The notes below the pieces were generated by a model, which ran no database searches, was not told where the DNA came from, and saw nothing but the letters and a program-made list of their open reading frames with translations. Shown here piece after piece: positions 9,064 through 19,243 of a stretch of 64,000 nt of DNA. Both the position numbers and the translations under genes were made by a program. Numbering within the stretch: position 1 is the stretch's first letter; every line of letters begins with the position of its first letter. Source of the DNA: Desulfobacteraceae bacterium (GTDB taxonomy: Bacteria > Desulfobacterota > Desulfobacteria > Desulfobacterales > JAABTS01); NCBI GenBank assembly GCA_011389735.1, contig JAABTS010000003.1, forward strand, positions 1 to 64,000, written 5' to 3'.

Positions 9064-12000
9064 TTAATCGGTTGATTCCGCCAGTTTTATCCAAACTCTC
9101 AAAAATTCGGCGGCCCCCCACGCCTGAGCGTCGCATCCTTTGGCGAAATGAGGAGCGTCTCCATCCAGAATTTCAGGGACGTGGCCGATACAGCCGGCGT
9201 TCATCAGTTCAGTAACGCTCGAAAGCCAGGACAACGCTGTTTTGCGGGCGTTAACTCCATATACCAGCGCCCAGGCTTCGCAAAACACCGGCATCACGAA
9301 AGTCCATGCGGTTCCGTTATGATAAGCGGGTTTTCGCCGGGTGTCTTCGTCGCCCTCGTAAACTCCCCAGTACGGGTTCAACGGGTCGTTGAGCAGCGCG
9401 CCGTCGCGGTATATCGGAAGAGGACGTTTTACCGGCCGGTTCGCAAGGCTTCGGATGGCGCCCGGAACCAGAAGAGATTCGCAGGCGGAAAGCACTTTCC
9501 GGCAAATATCCATATCGTTGACGGCGCCGAGGGCCAGGGCGTAAAGCTGATTCGGCCTCAACGCATCGTCCGGTTCCGCCTCCCTTGCCGGTTGATAGGG
9601 TTGAGCATGAAGGCAATCGGCCAGATATTCCCGGCCCTCGATTACGAACAAATCTAAGATCGATTGTTTTACCTGAGCGGCGAGTCCTGCCCACGGGGCG
9701 TTTCGATCCGTGTCGATCCGGGCGAGGAAATCGAGGGTACGGCTCCACAGAGCCTGGATTTCGATAGGATATCCTTCCCTGGGCGTTCCGGCGGGATGAT
9801 TCGTATCCATCCAGGTGAAGTGGGATGGGCTGAACAAAAGTCCGGATTCGGAATCACACCGAACGCCGTTCCGGGTTCCCGCCAGCATCGACGCGCCCAT
9901 CGATTTTATAACGTCCCGAATGGTTGCGCCTGATTCGGGATCGACGATTTTGTCCAAAAACCCTTTATTTCCGTCGGTGGAAGTCAATTCCGAACACGCT
10001 GTGACGAACCAGAGAGGGCCGTCGCTGGTGTCCCGGTTTCCCACATCGTCCCCTCGTATCATGTTGGGAATGGTTCCGTCGTCTTCGAACCCGGCGAATT
10101 GAAGCAGGGCGTCCCCGGCCTCGTCCGTCCGACCCGCCGCAATCAGCCCTCTAAGCACGATCAGGGTGTCTCGGCCCCAATCCAGAAACCAGGGATATCC
10201 GGCAATAACGGTTTTCAACCGCCCCCGTTTGACCACATAATGATCGATCGCCCGGATTAAGGCGTCCTTCAAGGGAATCGTTCGTTGTTTGAAATTGAAA
10301 TCGGAAGCGGCTTCTTGCGCGGCAGGAAACGGTTCGAGTTGAACCGGCGTTTCCCGGTCGGCGAGTACCTGGGCCAGCAAGTCCGAATAGTCGCCGCCGT
10401 TCAGATCGATCGAAAAAAAACCAGGGCTGAACAAATCGGAATCCGGATCTAGCCCCCGGGCCGCTTCCAAAGGACGGCGCACCATGTAACACCATTCCGG
10501 CTCGCTGGTGAAAGCGCCCCGGCTGATTTGCATTTCCAGCCGTGCGTCCTTTGAAGGCGCGAACTCAAATCCGTTTTCAGACGGAGCAACGGATTCCGGC
10601 CACAATTTTTCCGGTCCAGTATAGGCTTTGGTGGTATCGTGAAATCCCCGGTCTTCGATATCCGGCCTGATGATCAGCCGAAACGGGATCTCGTCTTCGA
10701 GCGTGGCCTGGTCGGTTCCCATGGGCTGTCTTTGAAAATGGATTTGAATAGCGTTCGTATCCGGGAGCATTCTCATTTTTATGATCAACACCGCGGTTTT
10801 ACCCTGTCCCGCCGGAATGTTGAATCGCCAGACGCCCCGGTTGCGGTTGTTCACGCAAAAGGCTTCCAGGCAGTCGGACCGGATTTCCTGAGAAAACCCT
10901 CTGACCACCGCCCAGGCTCGGCAGCGCGTAAGCATGATCCGCCGGTCTTCAGGAAAATCGGGATTGAGGTTGGCTCCGATCAGGCAGTCATAACGGCTTT
11001 GAAGTTCCCCCCAGGAACCATGAGCCCTCAGCATACCGCCGCGACCGTTTGTATCCATGAAAAGAAGGGGCGAATCCATGATTTCTTTTCTGGAATACAC
11101 ATACTTGACGGCGGCCGTATCCGGACTGGACAACAATAACAAGGGCGCTTCAATATGATGGGCCCCCTCGAACAATCCTTTCAGGTTCAACGTGAGCCGC
11201 GTGTGTTTTTTTCGGAAGGGGATCGGGTTGAAAAGACAAAAATGCAGTCCGGAAGCCGATTCGAAACTATGTTCATGTTCGATGGTTTTCCGGTTCCTCT
11301 GAATGAATCCGCTGAACGGAACCGGAGACAGCACCAGCAGAAAATGATCCGGAGGAACCATGACGCAACGTTTCAGGTCGTCCGGCCATCGCCATGTGAC
11401 CACTTCCGGAATTCCGACTCCGTGATTCATTTGCATACAGAACGATTTCGGATCTTTCCGGAGCGCCCTGGCGAATTCTTCAGGATCAAAGCCGTCCGAA
11501 TCTTGTGCGGAGACATAATACCCCCGGTAATGGCGATATACGTCCATGGCCTTGGCGATGGTTCGCCTATAGTCGATGTGTTCCGAATGGAAACGGTTTC
11601 CGCGTATTTCCAGGTGTCTGGAAATTCGATCCTGATCGTCCTTATCGTCTGAAAGACAAAGGGTCTGTCCCGGTTGTAGTTCCAGAGTACACCGGTCGCC
11701 TTCTATTCCCGGCGTAGCCGGTTCGCCCGTGATCAGATCCGTCAGTTCCCGGATATTCAGGCCGGCGCGGGATTGGGGCCATACCGCAGTCGATGGATTT
11801 TCTATATCTAGATTGACTAATATGAGGACTCCGGCCCCGGTGGGTTCATGCCGCCGCAAATACGCCAGGCACGCCCCGGACTCCGCCTGGAGTCTTTCGA
11901 TGGCGGTTTGGTCGTGAAAAGCCGGATGGACGGTCAAAATAGCGTTGAGCCGCCGGATACGATCGACCTGGTTGGGCCGGCCGCCCCAGTTCAGGGAAGG

Positions 12001-13404
12001 AGATCCGTGAACATCGATTTTTTCCCGGGCAAACCATTCAACGCCGTTGGCGAACCCGAACCCTCCGCAGACCGACAGCAGAGCGCACAGGGCCGTGCGC
12101 ATCTCCGCATAGGTTTGAGATACGCTTGCAAGCCGGTCGTTGTCATGGGTTTCCGCAAAATGAACCATGAGGCCTTCTTCATGGGAAACTGCGTCCGGCA
12201 ACGGCAGATAATTCTCGATTTGGCCGCGGTCGTAATTCTGGAACAACTCCGAATAGGCCCAGTTGAATCCAGCCAGGTTGAGTAAATCCCGGGTGGTTTG
12301 AATCAGTCCGCCCAGTCCTTCCAGGAAGAAGATCGTATCGGGATAAGCGCCGCGCACCCGGGCGATTATGTATTTCCAGGCGGGAACGGGAATCATGTAG
12401 CCGGCGTCGCACCGGAATCCATCGACTCCCCGTGAACACCAGATGAGGAATACATCGGCTACATATTCCCACAGATCCATGTTGGAATAATCGAGTTTGG
12501 TCAGATCTTCCCAGATCACGCCCCATGCGCCGGGATTTTCGATCCGGCCCTCGGGGTCCCGCACCAGCCATTCCGGATGGGTTTCATGCAGGGTGGCCGC
12601 CCAGCCCGTATGGTTGATGGCGATATCCAGAAAAACCTTGGCGCCTTTGTGATGGATTGCATCCGCCAGAGACATGAATTGCTCCAGAGGCGTCGCCATG
12701 GGGTCGAATTTCGCAAGGGCCGGATCGATCGCTGTGTGGCTCAAAGCGGCGTAAGGGCTGCCGAACCTGCCCATCCGCGCGTACGTCGTCGGTGTCGGAT
12801 TGATCGGCAGGAGAAGTATTATACGGCATCCCAGTTCCCCGACAATGTGATCCAGTTCAGCCTCAAGATCACGGAACGCTCCGGATTTGGGGATTACCGT
12901 GTATCCGGTCCGGTCAAGACGCTGGATCAAATCGTCGTCGTCGGAACCCGACAGTCGCCCGGACTTGTTGGCTCCGAACTGTCTGACGAATGCGTTATAA
13001 ATAATGTTGGCGCAGCATGTGTCCGCGGGTTCGACGTTCAGCACCGTGTTTTCCCCCTCGGGCCATAGCGGAAAAGATTCATTATGAGGAATGAAACAGC
13101 ATTTGGCCTCGAAATGGCCCACCTCCGACAACAGCAAGACGACCTCGAATTTTCGTTCGCCGACGGGAGTCATAGGCGCGTCGTACCAGGAACGACCTCG
13201 TTTCGGAAACCGCTTTATGACCTCTCGGATGACTTCGCGCCGTTCTTCGCCGGCGTGGCCGATATTCGTCCGGACCCATGCGGTTCCGTCCGCGGCGCTG
13301 AACGCGGGCGGCAGCTCAAGAGTGAACGTGATGATATCGCCTCGAAAAGCGAGCCTGTGTATTCCGGGGGCCGGACGCTGGATGATTTTATCGGGTTCGT
13401 GCAT
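9064..13404 (-). CDS. Glycogen debranching enzyme, two-domain (GH13-like plus amylo-alpha-1,6-glucosidase)
   Basis: 1446 aa; GVDGFRCDAGY, IFFLEGLGG, HFAETHDNDRLAS (GH13 catalytic motifs); GYPWFLDWGRDTLIVLRGLIAAG (GDE C-terminal family). Confidence 0.88.
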   Translation of the reverse strand: MHEPDKIIQRPAPGIHRLAFRGDIITFTLELPPAFSAADGTAWVRTNIGHAGEERREVIREVIKRFPKRGRSWYDAPMTPVGERKFEVVLLLSEVGHFEAKCCFIPHNESFPLWPEGENTVLNVEPADTCCANIIYNAFVRQFGANKSGRLSGSDDDDLIQRLDRTGYTVIPKSGAFRDLEAELDHIVGELGCRIILLLPINPTPTTYARMGRFGSPYAALSHTAIDPALAKFDPMATPLEQFMSLADAIHHKGAKVFLDIAINHTGWAATLHETHPEWLVRDPEGRIENPGAWGVIWEDLTKLDYSNMDLWEYVADVFLIWCSRGVDGFRCDAGYMIPVPAWKYIIARVRGAYPDTIFFLEGLGGLIQTTRDLLNLAGFNWAYSELFQNYDRGQIENYLPLPDAVSHEEGLMVHFAETHDNDRLASVSQTYAEMRTALCALLSVCGGFGFANGVEWFAREKIDVHGSPSLNWGGRPNQVDRIRRLNAILTVHPAFHDQTAIERLQAESGACLAYLRRHEPTGAGVLILVNLDIENPSTAVWPQSRAGLNIRELTDLITGEPATPGIEGDRCTLELQPGQTLCLSDDKDDQDRISRHLEIRGNRFHSEHIDYRRTIAKAMDVYRHYRGYYVSAQDSDGFDPEEFARALRKDPKSFCMQMNHGVGIPEVVTWRWPDDLKRCVMVPPDHFLLVLSPVPFSGFIQRNRKTIEHEHSFESASGLHFCLFNPIPFRKKHTRLTLNLKGLFEGAHHIEAPLLLLSSPDTAAVKYVYSRKEIMDSPLLFMDTNGRGGMLRAHGSWGELQSRYDCLIGANLNPDFPEDRRIMLTRCRAWAVVRGFSQEIRSDCLEAFCVNNRNRGVWRFNIPAGQGKTAVLIIKMRMLPDTNAIQIHFQRQPMGTDQATLEDEIPFRLIIRPDIEDRGFHDTTKAYTGPEKLWPESVAPSENGFEFAPSKDARLEMQISRGAFTSEPEWCYMVRRPLEAARGLDPDSDLFSPGFFSIDLNGGDYSDLLAQVLADRETPVQLEPFPAAQEAASDFNFKQRTIPLKDALIRAIDHYVVKRGRLKTVIAGYPWFLDWGRDTLIVLRGLIAAGRTDEAGDALLQFAGFEDDGTIPNMIRGDDVGNRDTSDGPLWFVTACSELTSTDGNKGFLDKIVDPESGATIRDVIKSMGASMLAGTRNGVRCDSESGLLFSPSHFTWMDTNHPAGTPREGYPIEIQALWSRTLDFLARIDTDRNAPWAGLAAQVKQSILDLFVIEGREYLADCLHAQPYQPAREAEPDDALRPNQLYALALGAVNDMDICRKVLSACESLLVPGAIRSLANRPVKRPLPIYRDGALLNDPLNPYWGVYEGDEDTRRKPAYHNGTAWTFVMPVFCEAWALVYGVNARKTALSWLSSVTELMNAGCIGHVPEILDGDAPHFAKGCDAQAWGAAEFLRVWIKLAESTD

Positions 13405-13427
13405 AAATAAGACCGGATTTCGAACGG

Positions 13428-14072
13428 TTAGGGTTTGGTTTCTTGCCCGGACGGTTCCGGAACGGTAATATCGATATCCATTTTTATCGGATCGGTTGGA
13501 TTATCGCGTTTGTCTCTGGGTTGGGATACGATTTGATCCACGGCCGCCATTCCGGAAACGACCTTGCCGAACACTGTGTACTTGCCGTCCAGGAAAGGCG
13601 CGTCGGCGACACAGATGAAAAATTGTGAACCGGCGCTGTCCGGATGGTTTGACCGCGCCATGGACAGTATCCCGCGTTTGTGGGAACGGTTGTTGAATTC
13701 CGCTTTCAATGCGTATCCAGGGCCGCCGGTCCCGTGCCGCCGCCGGTCCGCCGATTTTGAATTGGGATCGCCGCCTTGAATCATGAATTTCGGGATCACC
13801 CGGTGAAACAGTGAGCCGTCGTAAAATCCACTTTTCGCGAGAGTGATGAAATTGTGAACGTGATTGGGAGCGGAATCCGGAAAAAATTCAAGCGTTATAT
13901 CGCCTAACCGGGTCTTTATGACCGCTCTGGTTTGCGCCATTTGATCGATTTCCGAAGAGGAAAAGGATTTATGGCGGACTTCATCGGCGAATCCGAAGCC
14001 GGCCGGAATCATCAAGGCCGGTAATATCAAAACCAACATCTTTTTCATGAAAATGACGATCATCCTGTTCAT
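13428..14072 (-). CDS. Peptidyl-prolyl cis-trans isomerase, cyclophilin type, with signal peptide
   Basis: FHRVIPKFMIQGGDP, NPDSAGSQFFICVADAPFLDGKYTVFGKV; ATGA overlap with the upstream REC-CheW gene. Confidence 0.92.
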   Translation of the reverse strand: MNRMIVIFMKKMLVLILPALMIPAGFGFADEVRHKSFSSSEIDQMAQTRAVIKTRLGDITLEFFPDSAPNHVHNFITLAKSGFYDGSLFHRVIPKFMIQGGDPNSKSADRRRHGTGGPGYALKAEFNNRSHKRGILSMARSNHPDSAGSQFFICVADAPFLDGKYTVFGKVVSGMAAVDQIVSQPRDKRDNPTDPIKMDIDITVPEPSGQETKP

Positions 14073-16024
14073 AGCACCTCCTCCACAGCTTCGACAATTT
14101 TAAAGTCCATTACCTCTTCTATATCCAGCAGAATTTTAACGCTTTCGTCAATCTTGGCCATCGCCAGAATATGTTTTGTATTGATTTGAGGGCCGAAGGA
14201 AGGCGTATCGTCGATATCCGACGCTTTGATGCCCAGAACTTCGGACACTGTGTCCACCGCAATTCCGATATGAACGATTCTGCCGTCCACGTCGAATTCG
14301 AGAACTATTATGCAGGATCTGTCCGTGTAGGGGATTTCTTCCATGTTGAATTTGAGCCGCAAGTCGATCACCGGGATGATTTCGTTGCGAAGGTTTATCA
14401 CCCCTTTGACGTATGCTTTGGCCTGGGGAAGCGACCGGATAGGCATCATGCCGATAATTTCCTTGACCTTCAGAATATCGATTCCGTATTCCTGGCTTCC
14501 CAGCGAAAAGGTGAGGTATTTGCCTTCTTTGTTGAGCATGGCCTTGGAGGTCTTGCCTTCTTCGATCACGCCTCGATGCAGGTATTCCATGGAAACAGAC
14601 ACGGAGTCTTTGAGCTTGGACGGTTTCCGGTTGACGGTACGGGTTTTGTAAGCGGCCCGGGCAAAACGGTCGTCGATAAAATTTTCGACATCTATGAGGG
14701 AGCCGACTTTCATTTCATCGTGCATGTACCTCTGGATTTTATTCAAATCTTCGGCCACGGGGTACAGATCGCCGCATTTGATCCCTTGCTCTTCCAAAAG
14801 AACGTTTTTCAAGATAGGCACTTTATAGCCCAGCTTTTTGTCCGGATCCAAAAACGCCACCGCGATTTCTGCAACGATTTCAGGTTTTTTCTCGATAAAT
14901 TCGCCTGCCTGCACCAGCATTTCCGTCAGTTCGAAGACCGCTTCTTCATGAGCGTCGATAAAATCCTGGCGCATGGCGACCACGCAGCACGGGTGTTGTT
15001 CCCAAAGTTCACCGGACAAGAACTGTAGCTCGGCGATACCCGATGCAATGGCCTTTGTGCCCAGCGGTTCTGCGACCATAAAGCCGCATGCGTTTCGATT
15101 GCCTCTTAAAAACTGGGGCATTTTAATGGGAGAGACGACTTCAAAATTGACGTCGTTATGCTCCCCGGTGACATTCATCCCCGCTTGCAGACCGATCTTG
15201 CTGAAGAACAAATGAGCCAGCATATGGTGAGTCGACATTTTATGCGGTATATAAAAGGTCTTGTTACGGAAGAATTCCTGATACGGCTGAGTATATTCCC
15301 CGTAGCGGCTGCGGACAAAAATACTTCCGCTTTTATGGGCCAGCAGGATCATTCGGATGGGCGCATTGACGCTGTACAGATCCATTGCAATCGGCGCCAG
15401 AATGCAGGCGGCGTCCACCTGTCCCCGTTCTATGGATTGGGCCACCGGATTCCACCCCAGCATACATTGAATGTCAAGTTCAAAATGCCGGGGCTTGATC
15501 ATGCCTTTTTCGATCATGTAATTCAGAACGCCCAGAATCAAGTGGTCCGTTATCTGAATATGAGCGATCCGCAGTTTCACTTTTCCGGATTTTCCCATCA
15601 CGGGCCCTACCGATTGCTCGGCTGAATCGTCACTCTCCCCGGAAAGCCCGAACGCTTCATCGATCTTTGTTCTCAGCTCTTCTCCATCAAACGGCTTGGC
15701 CACAAAACTGCTCACGCCGGCGTCAATCGCTTTTTGTTCCTGTTTTTTTTCACCCTGGCCGGTGGCCATGATGAACGGCAAATCCTGGTATCTTTCATTG
15801 GATCTGACCCATTTCAAAAGCTCGATCCCGTCCATGTTCGGCATGTTCCAGTCACTGATGATCAGGTCTATCCGTTTTTCTGACTTTAATTTGGAGACCG
15901 CATCGTTACCGTCCACCGCTTCCACAATTTCGGTGAATCCTAACTGCGCCAGAGTTTTGGTTTCAATTTTGCGCATCACCGCTGCGTCTTCAACTAACAG
16001 TATCTTTGTATCATTGGGGTACAT
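14069..16024 (-). CDS. Response-regulator receiver / NMT1-type substrate-binding-like / CheW fusion protein
   Basis: N-term ILLVEDAAVMRKIETKTL..LIISDWNMPNMDGIELLKWVR (REC); middle HIQITDHLILGVLNYMIEKGMIKPRHFELDIQCMLGWNPVAQSIERGQVDAACILAPIAMDLY (NrtA/SsuA-like); C-term LTFSLGSQEYGIDILKVKEIIGMMPI..GVINLRNEIIPVIDLRLKF (CheW). Confidence 0.85.
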   Translation of the reverse strand: MYPNDTKILLVEDAAVMRKIETKTLAQLGFTEIVEAVDGNDAVSKLKSEKRIDLIISDWNMPNMDGIELLKWVRSNERYQDLPFIMATGQGEKKQEQKAIDAGVSSFVAKPFDGEELRTKIDEAFGLSGESDDSAEQSVGPVMGKSGKVKLRIAHIQITDHLILGVLNYMIEKGMIKPRHFELDIQCMLGWNPVAQSIERGQVDAACILAPIAMDLYSVNAPIRMILLAHKSGSIFVRSRYGEYTQPYQEFFRNKTFYIPHKMSTHHMLAHLFFSKIGLQAGMNVTGEHNDVNFEVVSPIKMPQFLRGNRNACGFMVAEPLGTKAIASGIAELQFLSGELWEQHPCCVVAMRQDFIDAHEEAVFELTEMLVQAGEFIEKKPEIVAEIAVAFLDPDKKLGYKVPILKNVLLEEQGIKCGDLYPVAEDLNKIQRYMHDEMKVGSLIDVENFIDDRFARAAYKTRTVNRKPSKLKDSVSVSMEYLHRGVIEEGKTSKAMLNKEGKYLTFSLGSQEYGIDILKVKEIIGMMPIRSLPQAKAYVKGVINLRNEIIPVIDLRLKFNMEEIPYTDRSCIIVLEFDVDGRIVHIGIAVDTVSEVLGIKASDIDDTPSFGPQINTKHILAMAKIDESVKILLDIEEVMDFKIVEAVEEVL

Positions 16025-16179
16025 TGGCTATCCTCCGGAAAGTCTTTCCATAATCATGCGGAATTAGATTCGGAAAAAACATCATCCGTTTTCAAAAGGC
16101 ATTGATTTTCCGATCTTAAACTATAATTATCAGATCCATTTCGAAATCTCGGAAGGTTAAAAAAAATTTTCGTTTCAAT

Positions 16180-16221
16180 CTGATGTTCGAATGTAATTTG
16201 CTGATGTTCGAATGTAATTTG
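16180..16221. repeat. Perfect tandem duplication of the 21-mer CTGATGTTCGAATGTAATTTG
   Basis: Read directly: copies at 16180-16200 and 16201-16221. Confidence 0.95.
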
Positions 16222-16420
16222 TTTATCATAAAATTTTGGTTTTGCAAAAACAAATGACGCCGATCCTTCAATTAACCCCCAAATTCCGTCAAAACATATC
16301 AATTCCGGATTCGACGGTTGTAACGGCTGCTTTCGTGAAGAGCGTTATCATACTTTTCAACCGCTTTCAATAAGATCGTTTTAAGATCAGTTTTTTATAG
16401 CCTTCACGAAATTAAATTTC

Positions 16421-16593
16421 GGGCCTGGTTCTAATTTCGACCATAATTTCTCAGGTTGCTCCGGAGCGACAAAGCCGGAGACCGCGCTTCGTAAGTCGCG
16501 GGTTACAAACCCGCTCAGAGCAAGAGATCCGCTCAGAGGGGGTTTGCAACCCCCGGCTTACCCTGGCGGTCCGGCCGATCTTAGAATCAAGCC
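16421..16593 (+). mobile_element. Family B MITE-like element (copy 1), inserted in a family A remnant (about 16397-16420)
   Basis: GGGCCTGGTTCTAATTTCGACCATAATTTCTC...GGTCCGGCCGATCTTAGAATCAAGCC; same internal hairpins as the copies at 39766, 44544 and 47168. Confidence 0.8.
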
Positions 16594-16600
16594 AAAAATA

Positions 16601-16746
16601 GGGCTTGATTCCATTTCCGGCCAATATTTTTCACCGCAAAGGCGCAAATAACGTAAAGCATTTTGATATAATTCACCTTTGCGAACTCTGCGTATCCGCG
16701 GTGAGTCTGTTCAACCGGCGGTCGTGGCCGAAGTTGGAACCAGCCC
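16601..16746 (+). mobile_element. Divergent family B element with family-like termini but a different core
   Basis: Left end GGGCTTGATTCCATTTCCGGCC, right end GGCCGAAGTTGGAACCAGCCC; flanks CAAAAATA / CAAAAAAG (imperfect 8-bp TSD). Confidence 0.55.
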
Positions 16747-16832
16747 CAAAAAAGAAAGGTTCCAACCCTCTCGACGCAAAGGAAGAGGGCGGTCCCGGTT
16801 TATCGGAATTCCATGGCATGGAGTGGTCGGGG

Positions 16833-17441
16833 TCATTCAAATTCAGACACGTCTCCCCGGCCGCGCCGGATCACTTCCGGTTCGTCGCCGATCATGGAAA
16901 TAACGCTCGACGGTTCATTGGGAACAGGCCCTCCGTCGATAACCGCATCCAGCCGGGAACCAAAATAATCATCGATAAGCGAAGGGTCGTGAAATTCGTT
17001 GTCTTTTTCTACGGAAGCGCTTGTAGATAGGATGGGCCGCCCCAGCGCCTTGACCAGTTCGATACAGATCTGATTGTCCGGAACCCGGATACCGGCGGTT
17101 TTCCGCCGGGTCAGCATGATTTTGGGAACCAGTTTCGATCCTTCCAATACAAAGGTGTAGGGGCCGGGCAGCAGCCGTTTCATGGTTTTATATGCGTAAT
17201 TGGATACTTTGGCGTAGTCGCTGATATTCTTCAGATCCGAACAGATAAAGCTGAACGGTTTGTTTTTTTCCCGCTGCTTGAGCAGGTAGATTCTCTGAAT
17301 GGCTTTTTTGTTAAGAATGTCGCACCCGATACCATAGTAGGTGTCTGTGGGATAGGCGATCACACCGCCTTCGGACAGGATCTCTCCGACTTTCTGAATG
17401 AGTCTGTCTTGAGGATTCGTTGAATTAATGGATATCAGCAT
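16833..17441 (-). CDS. L-threonylcarbamoyladenylate synthase (Sua5/YciO/YrdC family)
   Basis: GGVIAYPTDTYYGIGCDILNKKAIQRIYLLKQREKNKPFSFIC, TAGIRVPDN, PILSTSAS. Confidence 0.88.
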   Translation of the reverse strand: MLISINSTNPQDRLIQKVGEILSEGGVIAYPTDTYYGIGCDILNKKAIQRIYLLKQREKNKPFSFICSDLKNISDYAKVSNYAYKTMKRLLPGPYTFVLEGSKLVPKIMLTRRKTAGIRVPDNQICIELVKALGRPILSTSASVEKDNEFHDPSLIDDYFGSRLDAVIDGGPVPNEPSSVISMIGDEPEVIRRGRGDVSEFE

Positions 17442-17583
17442 AAATATACCTTTTGTGTTAACGGAGCAAGGGTATTAACCAAACTACGCGAAATTGTCAA
17501 GAACGGAAAAATAATTGATTATGCCAAAGGCATATGATAAGTTCTTTTCTTTTAATTTTCAAATCGATATTGGAGGATAATAA

Positions 17584-19059
17584 ATGGCCGTTCAGCATAA
17601 TGAATCAATTTTTGTAGAAGCTTATTCATTCGACGATGTGTTGTTGATTCCGAACTATTCGGACGTACTCCCACATGAGGTGGACACGAAAACTCGATTG
17701 ACCCGCCGGTTGAGTCTGAACATTCCTATTGTCAGCGCGGCCATGGATACGGTCACGGAAGCGCTTACCAGTATCAGCCTTGCGCGGGCGGGGGGAATTG
17801 GATTTATTCACCGGAACATGAGCGTTGAAAATCAGGTACGGGAAGTCAGCCAGGTGAAAAAATCGGAAAGCGGCATGATCATCGATCCAGTGACGGTTCA
17901 TCCGGATCAGAAAATATGGGATGTCATGAAATTGATGGAAGACTATCGGATTTCGGGGCTCCCCGTCACCAAGGACGACAAACTGGTGGGCATCGTCACC
18001 AACCGGGATCTGAGATTTGAAACAGACCTCGAAAAAATGGTGTCCGACGTGATGACCAGCGATAATCTCGTTACGGTTCCGGAAGGCATCACGCTTGAAG
18101 AATCAAAGGTCATGCTTCATAAACACCGTATCGAAAAATTGCTCGTAGTGGATCAAAACGGGAAATTGAAAGGTTTGATCACCATCAAGGACATAGAGAA
18201 GATTAAAAAGTATCCCAACGCTTGCAAGGACAGTCATGGGAGGCTTCGAGTGGGGGCGGCTTTAGGGGTCGGGGACGATGCGGTTCAACGGGCGCATGAA
18301 CTGCTCAACGCCGGTTGCGACGTCCTGTTGATCGACACATCCCACGGTCATACAAAAAACGTTATCGACACAGTCAAAAGATTGAAATCAACGTTTTCCG
18401 ATATCGAACTGATCGCCGGAAACGTCGGCACGGCCGAGGGCGCCGAAGGCCTGGTCAAGGCGGGCGTCGACGGCGTTAAAATCGGTATCGGCCCGGGGTC
18501 GATCTGCACAACGCGCATTGTGGCAGGCATTGGAGTCCCACAGGTCACCGCAATCATGAATTGCAAGAAAATTTCCGATAAAACCGATATTCCGCTGATC
18601 GCCGACGGCGGAATCAGGTTTTCAGGCGATATCACCAAAGCGATCGCATCGGGCGCCCATACGGTGATGGTCGGCGGGCTTTTCGCCGGCGCCGAAGAAA
18701 GTCCCGGGGAACTCATTTTCTTTCAAGGACGAAGCTATAAAGTATACCGTGGCATGGGCTCACTGGAAGCCATGAAACAAGGAAGCAGGGACCGATATTA
18801 TCAATCCGAGCAGGAAACGGACGAAGCGCTTGTTCCCGAAGGTATTGTCGGCCGCGTGCCCAATCGCGGCCCCTTGTCCGAAATCATTTTTCAATTGCTC
18901 GGCGGCTTGAAAGCCGGCATGGGATATGTCGGCTGCCGGACTATTTCGGAACTTCGGGAAAAAGCCGGATTTATGAAAATCAGCGCGGCCGGAATGCGGG
19001 AAAGCCATGTCCATGATGTAATCATCACCAAGGAGGCTCCGAACTACCGGCTAGATTAA
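17584..19059 (+). CDS. guaB: IMP dehydrogenase
   Basis: [18 protein letters not shown] pair, [30 protein letters not shown]. Confidence 0.97.
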   Translation: MAVQHNESIFVEAYSFDDVLLIPNYSDVLPHEVDTKTRLTRRLSLNIPIVSAAMDTVTEALTSISLARAGGIGFIHRNMSVENQVREVSQVKKSESGMIIDPVTVHPDQKIWDVMKLMEDYRISGLPVTKDDKLVGIVTNRDLRFETDLEKMVSDVMTSDNLVTVPEGITLEESKVMLHKHRIEKLLVVDQNGKLKGLITIKDIEKIKKYPNACKDSHGRLRVGAALGVGDDAVQRAHELLNAGCDVLLIDTSHGHTKNVIDTVKRLKSTFSDIELIAGNVGTAEGAEGLVKAGVDGVKIGIGPGSICTTRIVAGIGVPQVTAIMNCKKISDKTDIPLIADGGIRFSGDITKAIASGAHTVMVGGLFAGAEESPGELIFFQGRSYKVYRGMGSLEAMKQGSRDRYYQSEQETDEALVPEGIVGRVPNRGPLSEIIFQLLGGLKAGMGYVGCRTISELREKAGFMKISAAGMRESHVHDVIITKEAPNYRLD

Positions 19060-19071
19060 CGAATTGAAAAC

Positions 19072-19190
19072 CTGTAGCCCTCCGGAAATCAAATTTCACT
19101 GCGTTGCGCGCCCGGGTTATAAGGTTATACGGACGGTATTCTCACGGGCCGGACCCCTTGTGGAATTTAATTTCTGAAAACCCGTATATA
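19072..19190. repeat. Family A palindromic element
   Basis: TGTAGCCCTCCGGAAATCAAATTTCACTGCG...CCTTGTGGAATTTAATTTCTGAAAACCCGTATA. Confidence 0.75.
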
Positions 19191-19243
19191 AACGAACATA
19201 TAAGCTAAACGGTTTTTACAATCAGTTAAAGATGTGGTGATTC

